The notes: a model not told the origin generated them from the letters alone. Counted from the first letter of the stretch, positions 12,946-24,727 are shown. The stretch: DNA of 49,710 nt from CADEED01 sp041395625 (GCA_041395625.1 JAWLAE010000009.1:1-49710), one strand, 5' to 3'. Numbers and translations: made by a program.

Positions 12946-13287
12946 TCAGGCGGCCGCGAAAGAGGAGCCGCAGCCGCAGCTCGTAGTGGCGTTGGGGTTG
13001 CGGATGACGAACTGCGAACCCTCCAGACCTTCCTTGTAGTCGATTTCGGCGCCGTTGAGGTACTGATAACTCATCGGGTCGACCAGCAGCGTCACGCCCA
13101 GGTTCTCGACCCGCGTATCGCCGTCCTGCTCCTCTTCGTCGAACTCGAAACCATACTGCAGACCAGAGCAACCGCCGCCTTGCACGAAAACGCGCAACTT
13201 GAGCTTGGGATTGCCCTCGGCACGGATGAGGTCGCCAACCTTGCGGGCGGCTGAATCGCTGAACACCAGTGCGTCGGTCGTAATCAT
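12946..13287 (-). CDS. erpA: Iron-sulfur cluster insertion protein ErpA
   Basis: An A-type carrier that delivers Fe-S clusters to apoproteins, including isoprenoid-pathway enzymes. It has 113 residues from the ATG at 13287. The three cluster-binding cysteines are C40 in GGGCSGLQYGF and C104/C106 in the C-terminal SCGCGSSF. The typical ErpA segment DPMSYQYLNGAEIDYKEGLE is intact. The frame also opens with TTG at 13293, but the ATG gives the normal family N-terminus. It is followed 16 bp later by ppx and preceded by the bactofilin gene with a 109-bp gap that could contain its own promoter. Confidence 0.95.
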   Translation of the reverse strand: MITTDALVFSDSAARKVGDLIRAEGNPKLKLRVFVQGGGCSGLQYGFEFDEEEQDGDTRVENLGVTLLVDPMSYQYLNGAEIDYKEGLEGSQFVIRNPNATTSCGCGSSFAAA

Positions 13288-13396
13288 GAACAAGAACCTG
13301 CGGCCAAAGCCATCGCTAACTTGGAGTCACAGTCTAGGTAATCGTTCCGAGCGGGTCAAAGCGGCGCGTGTTTGTGGCAGCCGTGCGGGCGGCCGG

Positions 13397-13846
13397 TCAG
13401 GCAATCTTGGTCGACCCTGTCAGAATCTCTTCGTCCGTGACCGGCGAACTGCTCACAGGCGCTTGCAGCACTGGCTGCTGGGCCTTGGCCCCGGACAGGG
13501 GCATCAGCTTGCCCGTAATCACGGCTCCCGGCGCCATTTCGATGATGCCGTAACTGACATTGCCGTTCACTCGCGCCTGGCTGCCCATGACGACCCGCTC
13601 GCGCGCGAATATGTCGCCGTTGATACTGCCGTTGAGGACGACGTTGGCTGCTTCCACCGTGCCCTCTACTCCACCGTGCTCGCTGATCGACAATGACGAC
13701 TTGCCGTCGCCGGCGCTGCGGACATTGCCGACGACTCGGCCGTCGAGATGCAGTCCGCCGGAGAACTCGATATCACCGACCAGCTTGGCGGACTTGCCGA
13801 CCAGGGTATCGATGCGCGGATTCGTGTGCTTCTTGCGACCAAACAT
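13397..13846 (-). CDS. Bactofilin (polymer-forming cytoskeletal protein)
   Basis: A protein of 149 residues with a central right-handed beta-helix (about 15-120) built from repeats with hydrophobic cores such as GDIEFSGGLHLDGRVVGNV and GTVEAANVVLNGSINGDIFA. Short disordered tails flank it, the normal bactofilin plan. Bactofilins self-assemble without nucleotides and often place cell-wall enzymes at the inner membrane. It starts 12 bp after the upstream membrane coiled-coil gene, which suggests the two act together. With an M23 peptidase encoded a few kb away, a wall-shaping role is plausible but only inferred. Confidence 0.93.
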   Translation of the reverse strand: MFGRKKHTNPRIDTLVGKSAKLVGDIEFSGGLHLDGRVVGNVRSAGDGKSSLSISEHGGVEGTVEAANVVLNGSINGDIFARERVVMGSQARVNGNVSYGIIEMAPGAVITGKLMPLSGAKAQQPVLQAPVSSSPVTDEEILTGSTKIA

Positions 13847-13858
13847 CTCTTCGGCTCC

Positions 13859-14584
13859 CTAACTGCTCTCGACATTCCAGATTAGCGACTGCTGCAGCGG
13901 CGCCACGCCACGCCGGCTGGAGCGGATCTCGACCTGCAGCTCTTCGGGCTTCAGATCGGCGGGCAGCTGGATCGCCTCGTCGATGTTCTCGAGGTAGCGG
14001 AATGTGAACGGCAGCTCGCGCTTCTTGCCGCCCGTGAGCGCCTCGAAATCGAGCCGCGCGGTCTTGCCCGCTTGACTCCCGGACACTGCGAAGGTCACCG
14101 TCCCGCTGACGACCGCATCCGGCCGTACCGGCTGCACCAGCGTGAGCCGTACCCGATACGCGTTCGGCTCCTCGGTCGCTGCGATACTGAGATTCTGCAC
14201 CTTGACCTCGCTGGCATTTGCGCCCTGCGTCACGATGCCGCGATAAAAAGCCAATTCCTGACTGAGGCTCGCCACCTGGGCCTGCAATTCACCGATCGTG
14301 CGCTGCACCTCGAGGCGCTCGTTCGACTGGCCGATGTCGGATGTTTCGAGATGCGCGATCTGGCCCTGCAGTTCCGCCAAGGTCGCATCTCGTTGGTCGA
14401 TTTGCGCGCGTAGCCGCGAGCGCTCCCGCAGCGCAGCGAGACTGTCATAACCTGCGTTGTAGCGCCCGAGCTCGAACGTTGCGTACAACGCCGACAGGAC
14501 CGCGAGGGCGAGCGCGCCGACGGTGAACCAGCGACGCGCGGGCGAATACGCCCTGACGACCAGCTGCGGGGGTACATCGGCCAT
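13859..14584 (-). CDS. DUF6776-type membrane coiled-coil protein
   Basis: A bitopic membrane protein of 241 residues. A short cytoplasmic N-terminus is followed by one transmembrane segment (about 20-37, FTVGALALAVLSALYATF). A coiled coil runs over about 55-115 (AQIDQRDATLAELQGQIAHL and on). A C-terminal beta-rich domain of about 110 residues contains YRVRLTLVQPVRPDAVVSGT. Family function is unknown; the DUF number is from memory of proteins beside bactofilin genes. The ATG at 14584 gives a sensible membrane topology, whereas the frame's upstream extension to 14755 lies inside rppH. It sits between rppH and the bactofilin, 12 bp from the latter. Confidence 0.8.
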   Translation of the reverse strand: MADVPPQLVVRAYSPARRWFTVGALALAVLSALYATFELGRYNAGYDSLAALRERSRLRAQIDQRDATLAELQGQIAHLETSDIGQSNERLEVQRTIGELQAQVASLSQELAFYRGIVTQGANASEVKVQNLSIAATEEPNAYRVRLTLVQPVRPDAVVSGTVTFAVSGSQAGKTARLDFEALTGGKKRELPFTFRYLENIDEAIQLPADLKPEELQVEIRSSRRGVAPLQQSLIWNVESS

Positions 14585-14607
14585 AGCGGAGCTCGTGGAC
14601 GCGGCCG

Positions 14608-15150
14608 TCAGGCCGGTAACGCAGCCGGGTGCTGCGGCTCCCACCAGTCGGGATAGGGTGGTGGCCCGGCGGGGTGTGCGAGCGACGACAGCTCGTGCAG
14701 CGCCTGCACATAGACGGGCCGTTTGAAGAAGATCACCTCGCGCACGGGTTCCCACCAGGACGTCCAGCGAAACTGATCGAATTCCGGCTCAGTCGTGGCA
14801 TCGAAACGAAACGCCAGATCGGGTTGCGTGCACTGCAACAAATACCAGCGCTGCTTCTGGCCGACGCAGAAGGAATCGGCGCCACGTCGCCGGTAGCGCT
14901 TTGGCAAGTCATAGCGCAACCAGTCCTGGGTGGCGCCGATCAGGCTCACGGCGGCCTTCTCCAAGCCAATCTCCTCCTTGAGCTCGCGAAACAGAGCGTC
15001 TTCTGGCGCTTCGTTGCGGCGTACCCCGCCCTGCGGAAACTGCCAGCCACGGCCGCCGACGCGGCGGCCAAGAAATACGTCGCCCTCGGGGTGCATCAGC
15101 ACGATACCGACATTCGCCCGATAGCCATCCGAGTCGATCGAGTCCGTCAT
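14608..15150 (-). CDS. rppH: RNA pyrophosphohydrolase RppH
   Basis: A Nudix enzyme of 180 residues that removes pyrophosphate from 5'-triphosphorylated mRNA and so licenses decay by RNase E. The Nudix box lies at residues 41-63, with the invariant core RELKEEIG inside it, preceded by GWQFPQGG. Tail features are typical of RppH (WRYDLPKRYR-like region, QKQRWYLLQ, FDQFRWTSWWEPVREVIFFK). The start ATG at 15150 gives MTDSIDSDGYRANVGIVL, matching the family; the frame extends to 15201 without homology. It follows the diguanylate cyclase gene by 64 bp in the same orientation. Confidence 0.95.
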   Translation of the reverse strand: MTDSIDSDGYRANVGIVLMHPEGDVFLGRRVGGRGWQFPQGGVRRNEAPEDALFRELKEEIGLEKAAVSLIGATQDWLRYDLPKRYRRRGADSFCVGQKQRWYLLQCTQPDLAFRFDATTEPEFDQFRWTSWWEPVREVIFFKRPVYVQALHELSSLAHPAGPPPYPDWWEPQHPAALPA

Positions 15151-15214
15151 GGCGTCTCTTTTACCTGCCGCGTCGCGCCGCGACAAGCACAGGTGCCACA
15201 AGTCCGGGGATGCG

Positions 15215-16360
15215 TCAGGTCACGGTCACCGGTTCGCACTCGACGCGGCCCCGCCCCGCCCGTTTGGCCCGATAGAGCACTGCATCAGCTGCAGCCACCA
15301 GCCGCTCGGCCACTGCATGCGCGTCACGATCGCCAGCGGCGGGTCGCGCTGCGGCGACGCCGATCGACAGGCTCAGTTTGACCGCCGTGCCATCCGGCAG
15401 CGTCACGGCGGCACCACCACCCGCCGCGTGAATCCGGCGCGCCAGAATCTCCGCCTCTGCGATGCCGGCGCCGGGTAGCAGGACCGCGAACTCGTCGCCT
15501 CCATAGCGCGCGCCAGTGTCGCTGCCTCGAATCGACCGTTCGATGCGGCGGCCGATTTCCGTGAGGATAGCGTCACCGGCCAGGTGCCCGTGGCGGTCGT
15601 TGATTGTCTTGAAGTGATCGACGTCGATCATCAGGCACGCCACGCTGCCGCGTTGCCGCTCGGCGCGTGCCACCTCCTCACGGAGCCTCCCCTGCAGATA
15701 GCGGCGGTTGTAGAGGCCTGTCAGATAGTCGGTCACGCCGCTCAACGTCAGCCGTGTGCGATTCACCGTATTCTCGAGGCAGATCGAAATGATCACGCCG
15801 AGGTGGCCGAGGAAATCGCTGGCGAGATCGCGCGTGAAGCGCCGGCTGTCGAGACTGGCGAACGCGAGCACACCGATCGAGCGCCCCTCGCGCGGCAGCG
15901 GAATGAGCGCCACACTGCCCATGCGCAGCTTCGTTGCTAACAAGCCACGATGAGCCTCACGCTGATAGGGACCGAGCCATGGGCGATCGGCCGTCTCGAG
16001 CTGTGGCGCAAAGCGGGCGATCGACTCGAGGAAGTGCACTTGCGCCAGCACCGCCGGCGAACACTTCTCGGCGGCAACCATGTGTCGCAACTCGTGCTGT
16101 GGATCCAGCACGTTCAACGTGACGCTATCGAGCGCGTAGGCCTCCCGCAGACCGTTGACCGTACGCTCGAACAGCTCGGAGAGCGACGTGGCGCGCAACA
16201 GCTCCAGCTCCCGCGCTTGCGTCTTCTGCAACAGGGTTTCATTGCGCGTTACTTGCTCGAGTAAATTTCGGAACCGCTGCCGCAGGGCGTCATGGGCCTC
16301 ATCAGTGGCACCGCGCTCAGGCTTAATGCGATGTGGATCGTCGGGCTTGTTGGGCGACAT
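15215..16360 (-). CDS. Diguanylate cyclase with DUF484/GAF-like sensor
   Basis: A soluble protein of 381 residues that makes cyclic-di-GMP. Residues about 20-60 are a coiled-coil linker and about 60-195 a DUF484/GAF-like sensor (SLSELFERTVNGLREAYALD through GRSIGVLAFAS). The GGDEF domain covers about 215-375. The active-site loop is intact (YGGDEFA), and an RGSD inhibitory-site motif stands at the correct spacing just upstream, so product feedback is expected. No membrane segment is seen, so it responds to a cytoplasmic signal that I cannot identify. It sits 32 bp after tyrA and before rppH, a context that does not explain its role. Confidence 0.9.
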   Translation of the reverse strand: MSPNKPDDPHRIKPERGATDEAHDALRQRFRNLLEQVTRNETLLQKTQARELELLRATSLSELFERTVNGLREAYALDSVTLNVLDPQHELRHMVAAEKCSPAVLAQVHFLESIARFAPQLETADRPWLGPYQREAHRGLLATKLRMGSVALIPLPREGRSIGVLAFASLDSRRFTRDLASDFLGHLGVIISICLENTVNRTRLTLSGVTDYLTGLYNRRYLQGRLREEVARAERQRGSVACLMIDVDHFKTINDRHGHLAGDAILTEIGRRIERSIRGSDTGARYGGDEFAVLLPGAGIAEAEILARRIHAAGGGAAVTLPDGTAVKLSLSIGVAAARPAAGDRDAHAVAERLVAAADAVLYRAKRAGRGRVECEPVTVT

Positions 16361-16392
16361 GGCTGCTGATCCCTTCGCTCAGCTGACGGCGG

Positions 16393-17502
16393 TCAGGCGC
16401 GCCGCTCAGTGACAGAGCGGCGGTCTTCCAGATAATCGCGCCCGCGCTGCATCAGGCCGGCAAATTCGGCCGCATCACGCGACAGCACTGCCGTGCGGAT
16501 ACGCTCGACCGCCTTGGCCAGAGCCTCGAGGGATTCGGCACCGTAGTCATTGAGACTCTGGATCTCGTAGTACAGGTCAGGGCTTTCCTGTGCCACGAGC
16601 GTCGCCACGTCGAGCTGGGAATCGAACGTGGTCGAAGACATGCGCGCCAGCCGCGGCGCCGCCTCGCCACTCTCGGCGAGGGCTGTGAAGAACGCAATAT
16701 TCAACGCATGCGACAAACCGAGTACGTAGGCGATCAAGCGGTCGTGCTCGTCGAGACTCATGACCACCTGCTCGACCATCGTCGGCGCGAACAGTTCCTG
16801 CGCCGCCTGCAATGCCGCCGCGGAACCCAGGTCGATGAAGATGACGTGCCGGCCGGACAACAGTTCGGTGCTCGGCCCAAACATCGGATGGACCGACGTA
16901 ACGCGACAGCCGTGCGACTTCAACGCCAGCAAGCCGGACCGCAGCGGCGATTTCAGCGAACCGACGTCGAACACGATTCCCTGCGGTCGGCGCAGCGCCA
17001 GATCGCGCAGAATGGCGTCCGTGGCCCCGAGCGGCGTAGCCACGATGATGAAATCCTGTACGAGCGGCGAGGTTCGCCAGTCGCCGGCGTCTAGATGCGG
17101 CGCCGGTGCGCCCGCAGGATCAGCGATCTCGACCACGAAGCCCTGCGACGCCATGAAATCGGCGAACCAGCGGCCGATCTTGCCGGCACCGCCGATGATC
17201 AGCGCACGGCGACCGCTGCCCGCGCCGCGCGCGGCCACACTCGCCTGCTCCTGCGTCGTCAGCGAGGAACGAATCAACAGTCGCAGCAGGCTCTCCGCCA
17301 CTTGCGGCGACACGCCGAGTTCCGTGGCTGTTGCGCGTGCTCCCAGCAAGACATCGCGTTCTCGATTGTAGTCACGCGTCGGATAGCCCGTCGCTCGTTT
17401 GGCGCGCGCGATGTCGCGGCTAACAGCCTGCCGCTCCGCCACCAGAGTCAGCAGCTGGCGGTCGATCTCGTTCAGTCTGCCGCGCAGTTCTTCGAGTGTC
17501 AT
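16393..17502 (-). CDS. tyrA: Bifunctional chorismate mutase / prephenate dehydrogenase (T-protein)
   Basis: Converts chorismate to prephenate and oxidises it to 4-hydroxyphenylpyruvate for tyrosine synthesis. In its 369 residues, the N-terminal AroQ mutase domain (about 1-90) contains LRGRLNEIDRQLLTLVAERQ and RDYNRERDVL. The NAD-binding fold starts near residue 103 with ALIIGGAGKIGRWFADFM. The dehydrogenase catalytic histidine lies in SVHPMFGPSTELL. Length and domain order match the enterobacterial T-protein. The ATG at 17502 begins at the mutase helix (MTLEELRGRL). The frame runs on to 17598 but gives non-homologous sequence. It is divergent from pdxH, 103 bp away. Confidence 0.94.
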   Translation of the reverse strand: MTLEELRGRLNEIDRQLLTLVAERQAVSRDIARAKRATGYPTRDYNRERDVLLGARATATELGVSPQVAESLLRLLIRSSLTTQEQASVAARGAGSGRRALIIGGAGKIGRWFADFMASQGFVVEIADPAGAPAPHLDAGDWRTSPLVQDFIIVATPLGATDAILRDLALRRPQGIVFDVGSLKSPLRSGLLALKSHGCRVTSVHPMFGPSTELLSGRHVIFIDLGSAAALQAAQELFAPTMVEQVVMSLDEHDRLIAYVLGLSHALNIAFFTALAESGEAAPRLARMSSTTFDSQLDVATLVAQESPDLYYEIQSLNDYGAESLEALAKAVERIRTAVLSRDAAEFAGLMQRGRDYLEDRRSVTERRA

Positions 17503-17605
17503 ATTGTCCGTTGTGCAGGATTCGGAGCACCCCTTGTATCGACCTGCCGCCCGTCCCGCAAGCCGAAACTGCTGGCAGGCGTCGGCTTGGGTTAACATTC
17601 AACTG

Positions 17606-18298
17606 ATGTCGCTCTACAACGAATTGCTGCCTGACCCGCTGCCTGCCGAGCCCTTGTCGGTCGCGGCCACTTGGCTGGCCGACGCTTGGGGCTCGCGCGA
17701 TCAGCCCAACCCCAACTCGATGGTACTGGCCACCGCGACGCTCGACGGGCGGCCGTCGGCGCGCGTGGTGCTCTGCAAGGACATACACGCCAATCCCGGG
17801 TACCTCACTTTCGTCAGCAATTACGACTCGCGCAAAGGCGAGGAACTCGCCAGCAATGACCGTGCTGCGGTCGTCATGCACTGGGACCATGCACACCGAC
17901 AGTTGCGGATCGAAGGCATCGTGCGCCGGGCACCGGCGCATGAGAGCGATGAATATTTCCGGTCGCGTCCGTGGCAGCGGCGGATCGGCGCCTGGGCTAG
18001 CGCGCAGAGCCAGCCCTTGGCGGCCCGGCAAGATCTGTTCAGGCAAATCGAGGCCGCCGCCGCACGATTCGGTACGCCGACGCCCGGCCCAGAGAATGAG
18101 AACGACAGCCTCGACGTCGTATTCGATATTCCGCGGCCGCCATTCTGGGGCGGCTACCACCTGTGGGCCGACTCAGTGGAGCTTTGGGTCGAGGGCGAAT
18201 CACGGTATCACGAGCGCGCACGCTGGACGCGCACACTGACAACTAACACCGATCCCCCGCAGCCAGGTGCCTGGCAGGCGACTCGACTGCAGCCTTAG
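17606..18298 (+). CDS. pdxH: Pyridoxamine 5'-phosphate oxidase
   Basis: An FMN-dependent oxidase that makes pyridoxal 5'-phosphate from PNP/PMP. It has 230 residues. The split-barrel core is recognised by NSMVLATATLDGRPSARVVL (about 35-54), then KDIHANPGYLTFVSNYDSRK and WDHAHRQLRIEG. The C-terminal PNPOx dimerisation segment (PPFWGGYHLWADSVELWVEG, then RYHERARWTR) is present. The open frame begins at 17399, but the ATG at 17606 gives the normal length. Its stop overlaps the stop of the convergent phosphatase gene by 4 bp. Confidence 0.92.
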   Translation: MSLYNELLPDPLPAEPLSVAATWLADAWGSRDQPNPNSMVLATATLDGRPSARVVLCKDIHANPGYLTFVSNYDSRKGEELASNDRAAVVMHWDHAHRQLRIEGIVRRAPAHESDEYFRSRPWQRRIGAWASAQSQPLAARQDLFRQIEAAAARFGTPTPGPENENDSLDVVFDIPRPPFWGGYHLWADSVELWVEGESRYHERARWTRTLTTNTDPPQPGAWQATRLQP

Positions 18299-19092
18299 TA
18301 AGAAATCGCCTCCCGCACCAGCTCGTGCAAGTGGCCATTGCTGGCCAGCACTGTGGTTGTATCGAGACCAACAGCACCGCCCCGCAGATCGGTGAAGCGC
18401 CCGCCCGCCTCTTCCACGATCACCACGAGCGCCGCGATGTCGAGGATATTGACGTCCGATTCCACCACCGCATCGAGCGCACCGCGCGCGAGCAGATGAT
18501 AGTGCACGAAGTCCCCGTAGCCCCGGATACGATTCACCTGCTGCACCAGCGATCCGTAGCGGGGCCACGCAGCCGATGCGGCTAACGATTTGAGGTTGCC
18601 GCTCGAAACGATGGCTGCATCGAGAGTACCGGTGTTGCTGACCGCGATTCGCCGGCCATCGAGCCAGGCGCCGCCACCTCGCTCCGCCCAGGCCAGCTCG
18701 CCGTACGCTGGTGCACTGGACACACCCAGCACCAGGCGCCCCTCGCGCAGCAATGCAATCTGGGTAGAGAAGAACGGGCATTCGCGCACGAACGACTTGG
18801 TGCCGTCGATCGGATCGACCAGCCAGACGCTGGCGGCATCCATGGAGTGCCGACCGGTTTCTTCGCCATAGAACCCGTAGTCTGGAAACCGGGCGGTGAG
18901 CAGATCGCGAATTGCCTGTTCAGCTTTGACATCCGCCTGCGTGACCGGCGACTTGTCAGCCTTGGTGATCACCTCGAGGTTCCGCCGGTAGAGGTCCTGG
19001 ATGACGGCGGCTGCCGCGCGTGCGGCGTCGAGCGCTGCCGCCAGTTCCGGGCTCGCGGTCGACGGCGTGTTGTGCGAAGGTTGCGTGGACAT
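18295..19092 (-). CDS. Inositol-monophosphatase-family phosphatase, HisN-like
   Basis: A Mg-dependent sugar/amino-alcohol phosphatase of 265 residues. Metal-binding motifs of the family are complete: GEETG, DPIDGTKSF and the late block ESDVNILDIAALVVIVEEAGG with its aspartate. The sequence WLVDPIDGTKSFVRECPFFS resembles histidinol-phosphatase HisN more than SuhB or CysQ, so histidinol phosphate is the likeliest substrate, but no his genes are nearby. The ATG at 19092 was chosen because the frame upstream of it (to 19185) overlaps the divergent adenosyltransferase gene. A start that includes part of this overlap cannot be excluded. Confidence 0.82.
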   Translation of the reverse strand: MSTQPSHNTPSTASPELAAALDAARAAAAVIQDLYRRNLEVITKADKSPVTQADVKAEQAIRDLLTARFPDYGFYGEETGRHSMDAASVWLVDPIDGTKSFVRECPFFSTQIALLREGRLVLGVSSAPAYGELAWAERGGGAWLDGRRIAVSNTGTLDAAIVSSGNLKSLAASAAWPRYGSLVQQVNRIRGYGDFVHYHLLARGALDAVVESDVNILDIAALVVIVEEAGGRFTDLRGGAVGLDTTTVLASNGHLHELVREAISY

Positions 19093-19165
19093 TCGTGCAG
19101 GGTGCGTGAGCGTCGTCGCGGCTGTCAACGGGCTCGAACGCAACGGACACAGGATGGTATGACTC

Positions 19166-19729
19166 ATGGGCAAGCGGCTTTCCAAGATCTACACGCGCAC
19201 CGGCGACGACGGCACGACAGGTCTGGGTGACGGTACGCGCGTTCGCAAGGACCACGCGCGTGTCGATGCCTATGGAACGGTGGACGAAGCCAACAGCAGT
19301 ATCGGCGTGGTGCTTGCCGTTGCCGACATCCCCGACGCCGTGCGTCGCTGCTTGACTGAGGTGCAGCACGACCTGTTCGATCTCGGCGGCGAGCTGTGCA
19401 TCCCGGGCCATACCCTGATCCGCGCGCCGCAGATCACTCGTCTGGAGCACGAACTGGATGACTTCAACACCGCGTTGCCCGCCCTCGAAGACTTCATTCT
19501 GCCTGGCGGCGGTCCGGCTGCGGCGGCCTGTCACCTTGCCCGTACTATCGTTCGGCGCGCCGAGCGCTGCGTCTGGGCGCTCGCGGACAGCGAACCGGTC
19601 AACGACGCGGTACCGCGTTACCTCAATCGACTCTCAGACTTACTGTTCGTCATCGCCCGGGTACTTGCACGGCACGAGCATGGTACGGAAGTGCTCTGGC
19701 GGCACGATCGGGGTGCCCGCACCGACTAA
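19166..19729 (+). CDS. Cob(I)alamin adenosyltransferase, PduO type
   Basis: Transfers the adenosyl group of ATP to cob(I)alamin. A single-domain protein of 187 residues. The N-terminal ATP loop (KIYTRTGDDGTTGLGDGTRV, residues 7-26), the central VDAYGTVDEANSSIG, and the C-terminal active-site helix (RTIVRRAERCVWAL, then RYLNRLSDLLFVIAR) are all present as in PduO-type enzymes. No B12 biosynthesis gene is nearby, so it probably serves salvage of imported cobamide. Its 3' end overlaps by 4 bp the 3' end of the convergent EAL-domain gene. Confidence 0.93.
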   Translation: MGKRLSKIYTRTGDDGTTGLGDGTRVRKDHARVDAYGTVDEANSSIGVVLAVADIPDAVRRCLTEVQHDLFDLGGELCIPGHTLIRAPQITRLEHELDDFNTALPALEDFILPGGGPAAAACHLARTIVRRAERCVWALADSEPVNDAVPRYLNRLSDLLFVIARVLARHEHGTEVLWRHDRGARTD

Positions 19730-21900
19730 CGAGTAGAGAGCAGTCCTGCTACCGCTGCGTCGCTCAATGCAGCATGCTCGAAGCTCGGTACGACCGCGGC
19801 GAGCACCGACCCTGGCTTGCTGCGACACTGGTGCAGCAGCGCCTCGACCGCGGCCGCAGGCAGCGGTTTGGCCAGCAGGAATCCCTGCGCCTCGGTACAA
19901 CCGTGCTCGCGCAGCAGCTGCAACTGCAACGGTGTCTCGACGCCTTCGGCGACGACTCGCAGGCCCAGGCGCCGGCCCATCGCGATGATCGCGGCGCAAA
20001 TCGCCTGCTGACTGGTCGCCTCACCCAGATCTGCCACGAACGACCGGTCCACCTTCAGCGCATCGAGCGCGAAACTCCTCAGATAGGACAGTGACGAATA
20101 TCCTGTACCGAAATCGTCGACGGCAACATGTACGCCGAGCGCATGGACCTCGGCCAGAGTCCGCGCGGCAACCAGCTCGTCCACCATCAGCATGCTCTCG
20201 GTGATTTCGATCTCGAGCGCGGCGCCGGGCGCACCCGCGCTCAACAGATGTCCCCGCAGCCAAGCTGTGAATTCGCCGCGCAGGAAGTGGGTCGCCGAAA
20301 TGTTGACTGCCACACGCATAGCCGCGGCGCCCTGCCCACGCCAGACAGCCACCTGACGCAATGCCGTACGCATCACCCAATCGGTCAGGGCAGCCATCAG
20401 GCCGGCCTGCTCCGCCACCGGGATGAAGATGTCTGGACCAACGGCGCCGCGCGTGGGATGTCGCCAGCGTGCCAACGCTTCGATTCCGACGATGCGCCCC
20501 GACGTCAGGTCGAACTGCGGCTGGTAGACCAGCGACAGGGATTCCTGCTCGATCGCCCGTCGCAGCTCCCCTTCGAGCTGCACGCGCTCGGCGAGCCGTG
20601 CATGCAGCTCGGCGTCATAGATCGCGCTGCGGGCCGTGCCCGTGGCGCGCGCCTCGCCCAGCGCCGTACTGGCGGTACGCAACAGGCTGTCGCTGTCGAC
20701 GCCATGTTCCGGGAACAACGCCACACCCACCGATGCGGTCAGATGCATTTCTTCGTCGCCATGATTGAATGGCTGGGAGAAGGAACTCATGCAACGCGCG
20801 ATCAGATTCGTTACGTCGGCGTCCGAATCGATCGACCGTACGAGTACGACGAACTCCGCCCCACCGAGCCGCGCTAGCGTCACCGGACCAGAGCCATCGA
20901 GCGCGGCGCCAACCACGCGCCGCAAGCGTGCGGCTACCACGCGCAACAGGCCGTCCGCAAATACGTGTCCACGGCTGTCATTGAGGCGGCGGAAATCATC
21001 GAGGGCCAGATGCATCACGGCCAGTCGGTGTTCGGTCGTGCGCGTCAGCGGCAGCGCATCGCCTAACAACTTGAACAGGAACTCGCGATTCGGCAGACCG
21101 GTGAGCAGATCGAAGTACGCCAGCTGCCGGATGCGCGCTTCGGCCCGATGCCGCTCAGTGACGTCGCGCAGTACGGCCAGTGTCCGGCCGTTGTCGTAGG
21201 GCACGAGGCGACTCTCGAAGCGACGACTGTTGACGCCGGCGTCGATGCCGAACTCCAGTTCGACGACACGCGCTTCGGCACGACTCATCGCGATGGCACG
21301 TATGAGTTCATCGGCCTGTTCGGGCGCTACCAGCTCGTGCACGTGTCGACCCACGACGGACCCGGAATCCGTCTGCGGTAACGACAGCATGTCGGCAGCT
21401 CCCAGCTCATCGACGACGCGATCGGCGCTGTCGATCACCCACAGCAGATCGGGCAGCGCGCTGAGCAGCGCGCGATGACGCCCCTCACTCGATTCCAGGG
21501 CGGTGATCAGGCTGCCACCGCGGACCAGGTAGCGCACGCGGTGCGCGATCAGACCCCAGGCAATTGGCTTGGCGAGGAAATCCGTCGCACCGACTCGGTA
21601 CGCGCGATCGATGGATTCAACGTCGTTGCGTCCGGTGACGATCATGATCGGCAGATTCGCGCCGTGTGGCATCTTGCGGATCGCAGCGCAACTCTCGAAG
21701 CCATCCATGCGGGGCATTTCGACATCCAGCAGTACCGCATCGCAATCGCCGCGGGATACGACCGCAACTGCAGCAGCACCGTCAGCGGCTTCGCTCACGC
21801 AGAAGCCGCCCCGCTCGAGCGCACTGCGCATCAGCAGACGCGAGCCGCCATCGTCGTCGGCGATCACGATGTGCCGCTTCGGCGACGATGCGGGAGCCAT
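19726..21900 (-). CDS. Response regulator with PAS, degenerate GGDEF and EAL domains (c-di-GMP phosphodiesterase)
   Basis: A cytoplasmic protein of 724 residues. Domain order is REC (about 8-125, phospho-acceptor D59 in LLDVEMPRMDG), PAS (about 140-260), GGDEF-like (about 270-435) and EAL (about 450-700). The cyclase motif reads GGAEF, losing an acidic metal ligand, and no RxxD inhibitory site precedes it, so cyclase activity is unlikely. The EAL domain keeps its catalytic set: GIEALARWRHP, EITES, DDFGTGYSSLSYL, KVDRSFV and AEGVET. Net output should be c-di-GMP hydrolysis gated by phosphorylation. The ATG at 21900 comes one base after the kinase stop (TGAGATG), indicating coupling; the frame extends to 21933. 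Confidence 0.9.
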   Translation of the reverse strand: MAPASSPKRHIVIADDDGGSRLLMRSALERGGFCVSEAADGAAAVAVVSRGDCDAVLLDVEMPRMDGFESCAAIRKMPHGANLPIMIVTGRNDVESIDRAYRVGATDFLAKPIAWGLIAHRVRYLVRGGSLITALESSEGRHRALLSALPDLLWVIDSADRVVDELGAADMLSLPQTDSGSVVGRHVHELVAPEQADELIRAIAMSRAEARVVELEFGIDAGVNSRRFESRLVPYDNGRTLAVLRDVTERHRAEARIRQLAYFDLLTGLPNREFLFKLLGDALPLTRTTEHRLAVMHLALDDFRRLNDSRGHVFADGLLRVVAARLRRVVGAALDGSGPVTLARLGGAEFVVLVRSIDSDADVTNLIARCMSSFSQPFNHGDEEMHLTASVGVALFPEHGVDSDSLLRTASTALGEARATGTARSAIYDAELHARLAERVQLEGELRRAIEQESLSLVYQPQFDLTSGRIVGIEALARWRHPTRGAVGPDIFIPVAEQAGLMAALTDWVMRTALRQVAVWRGQGAAAMRVAVNISATHFLRGEFTAWLRGHLLSAGAPGAALEIEITESMLMVDELVAARTLAEVHALGVHVAVDDFGTGYSSLSYLRSFALDALKVDRSFVADLGEATSQQAICAAIIAMGRRLGLRVVAEGVETPLQLQLLREHGCTEAQGFLLAKPLPAAAVEALLHQCRSKPGSVLAAVVPSFEHAALSDAAVAGLLSTR

Positions 21901-21901
21901 C

Positions 21902-24723
<2,822 letters not shown>

Positions 24724-24727
<4 letters not shown>

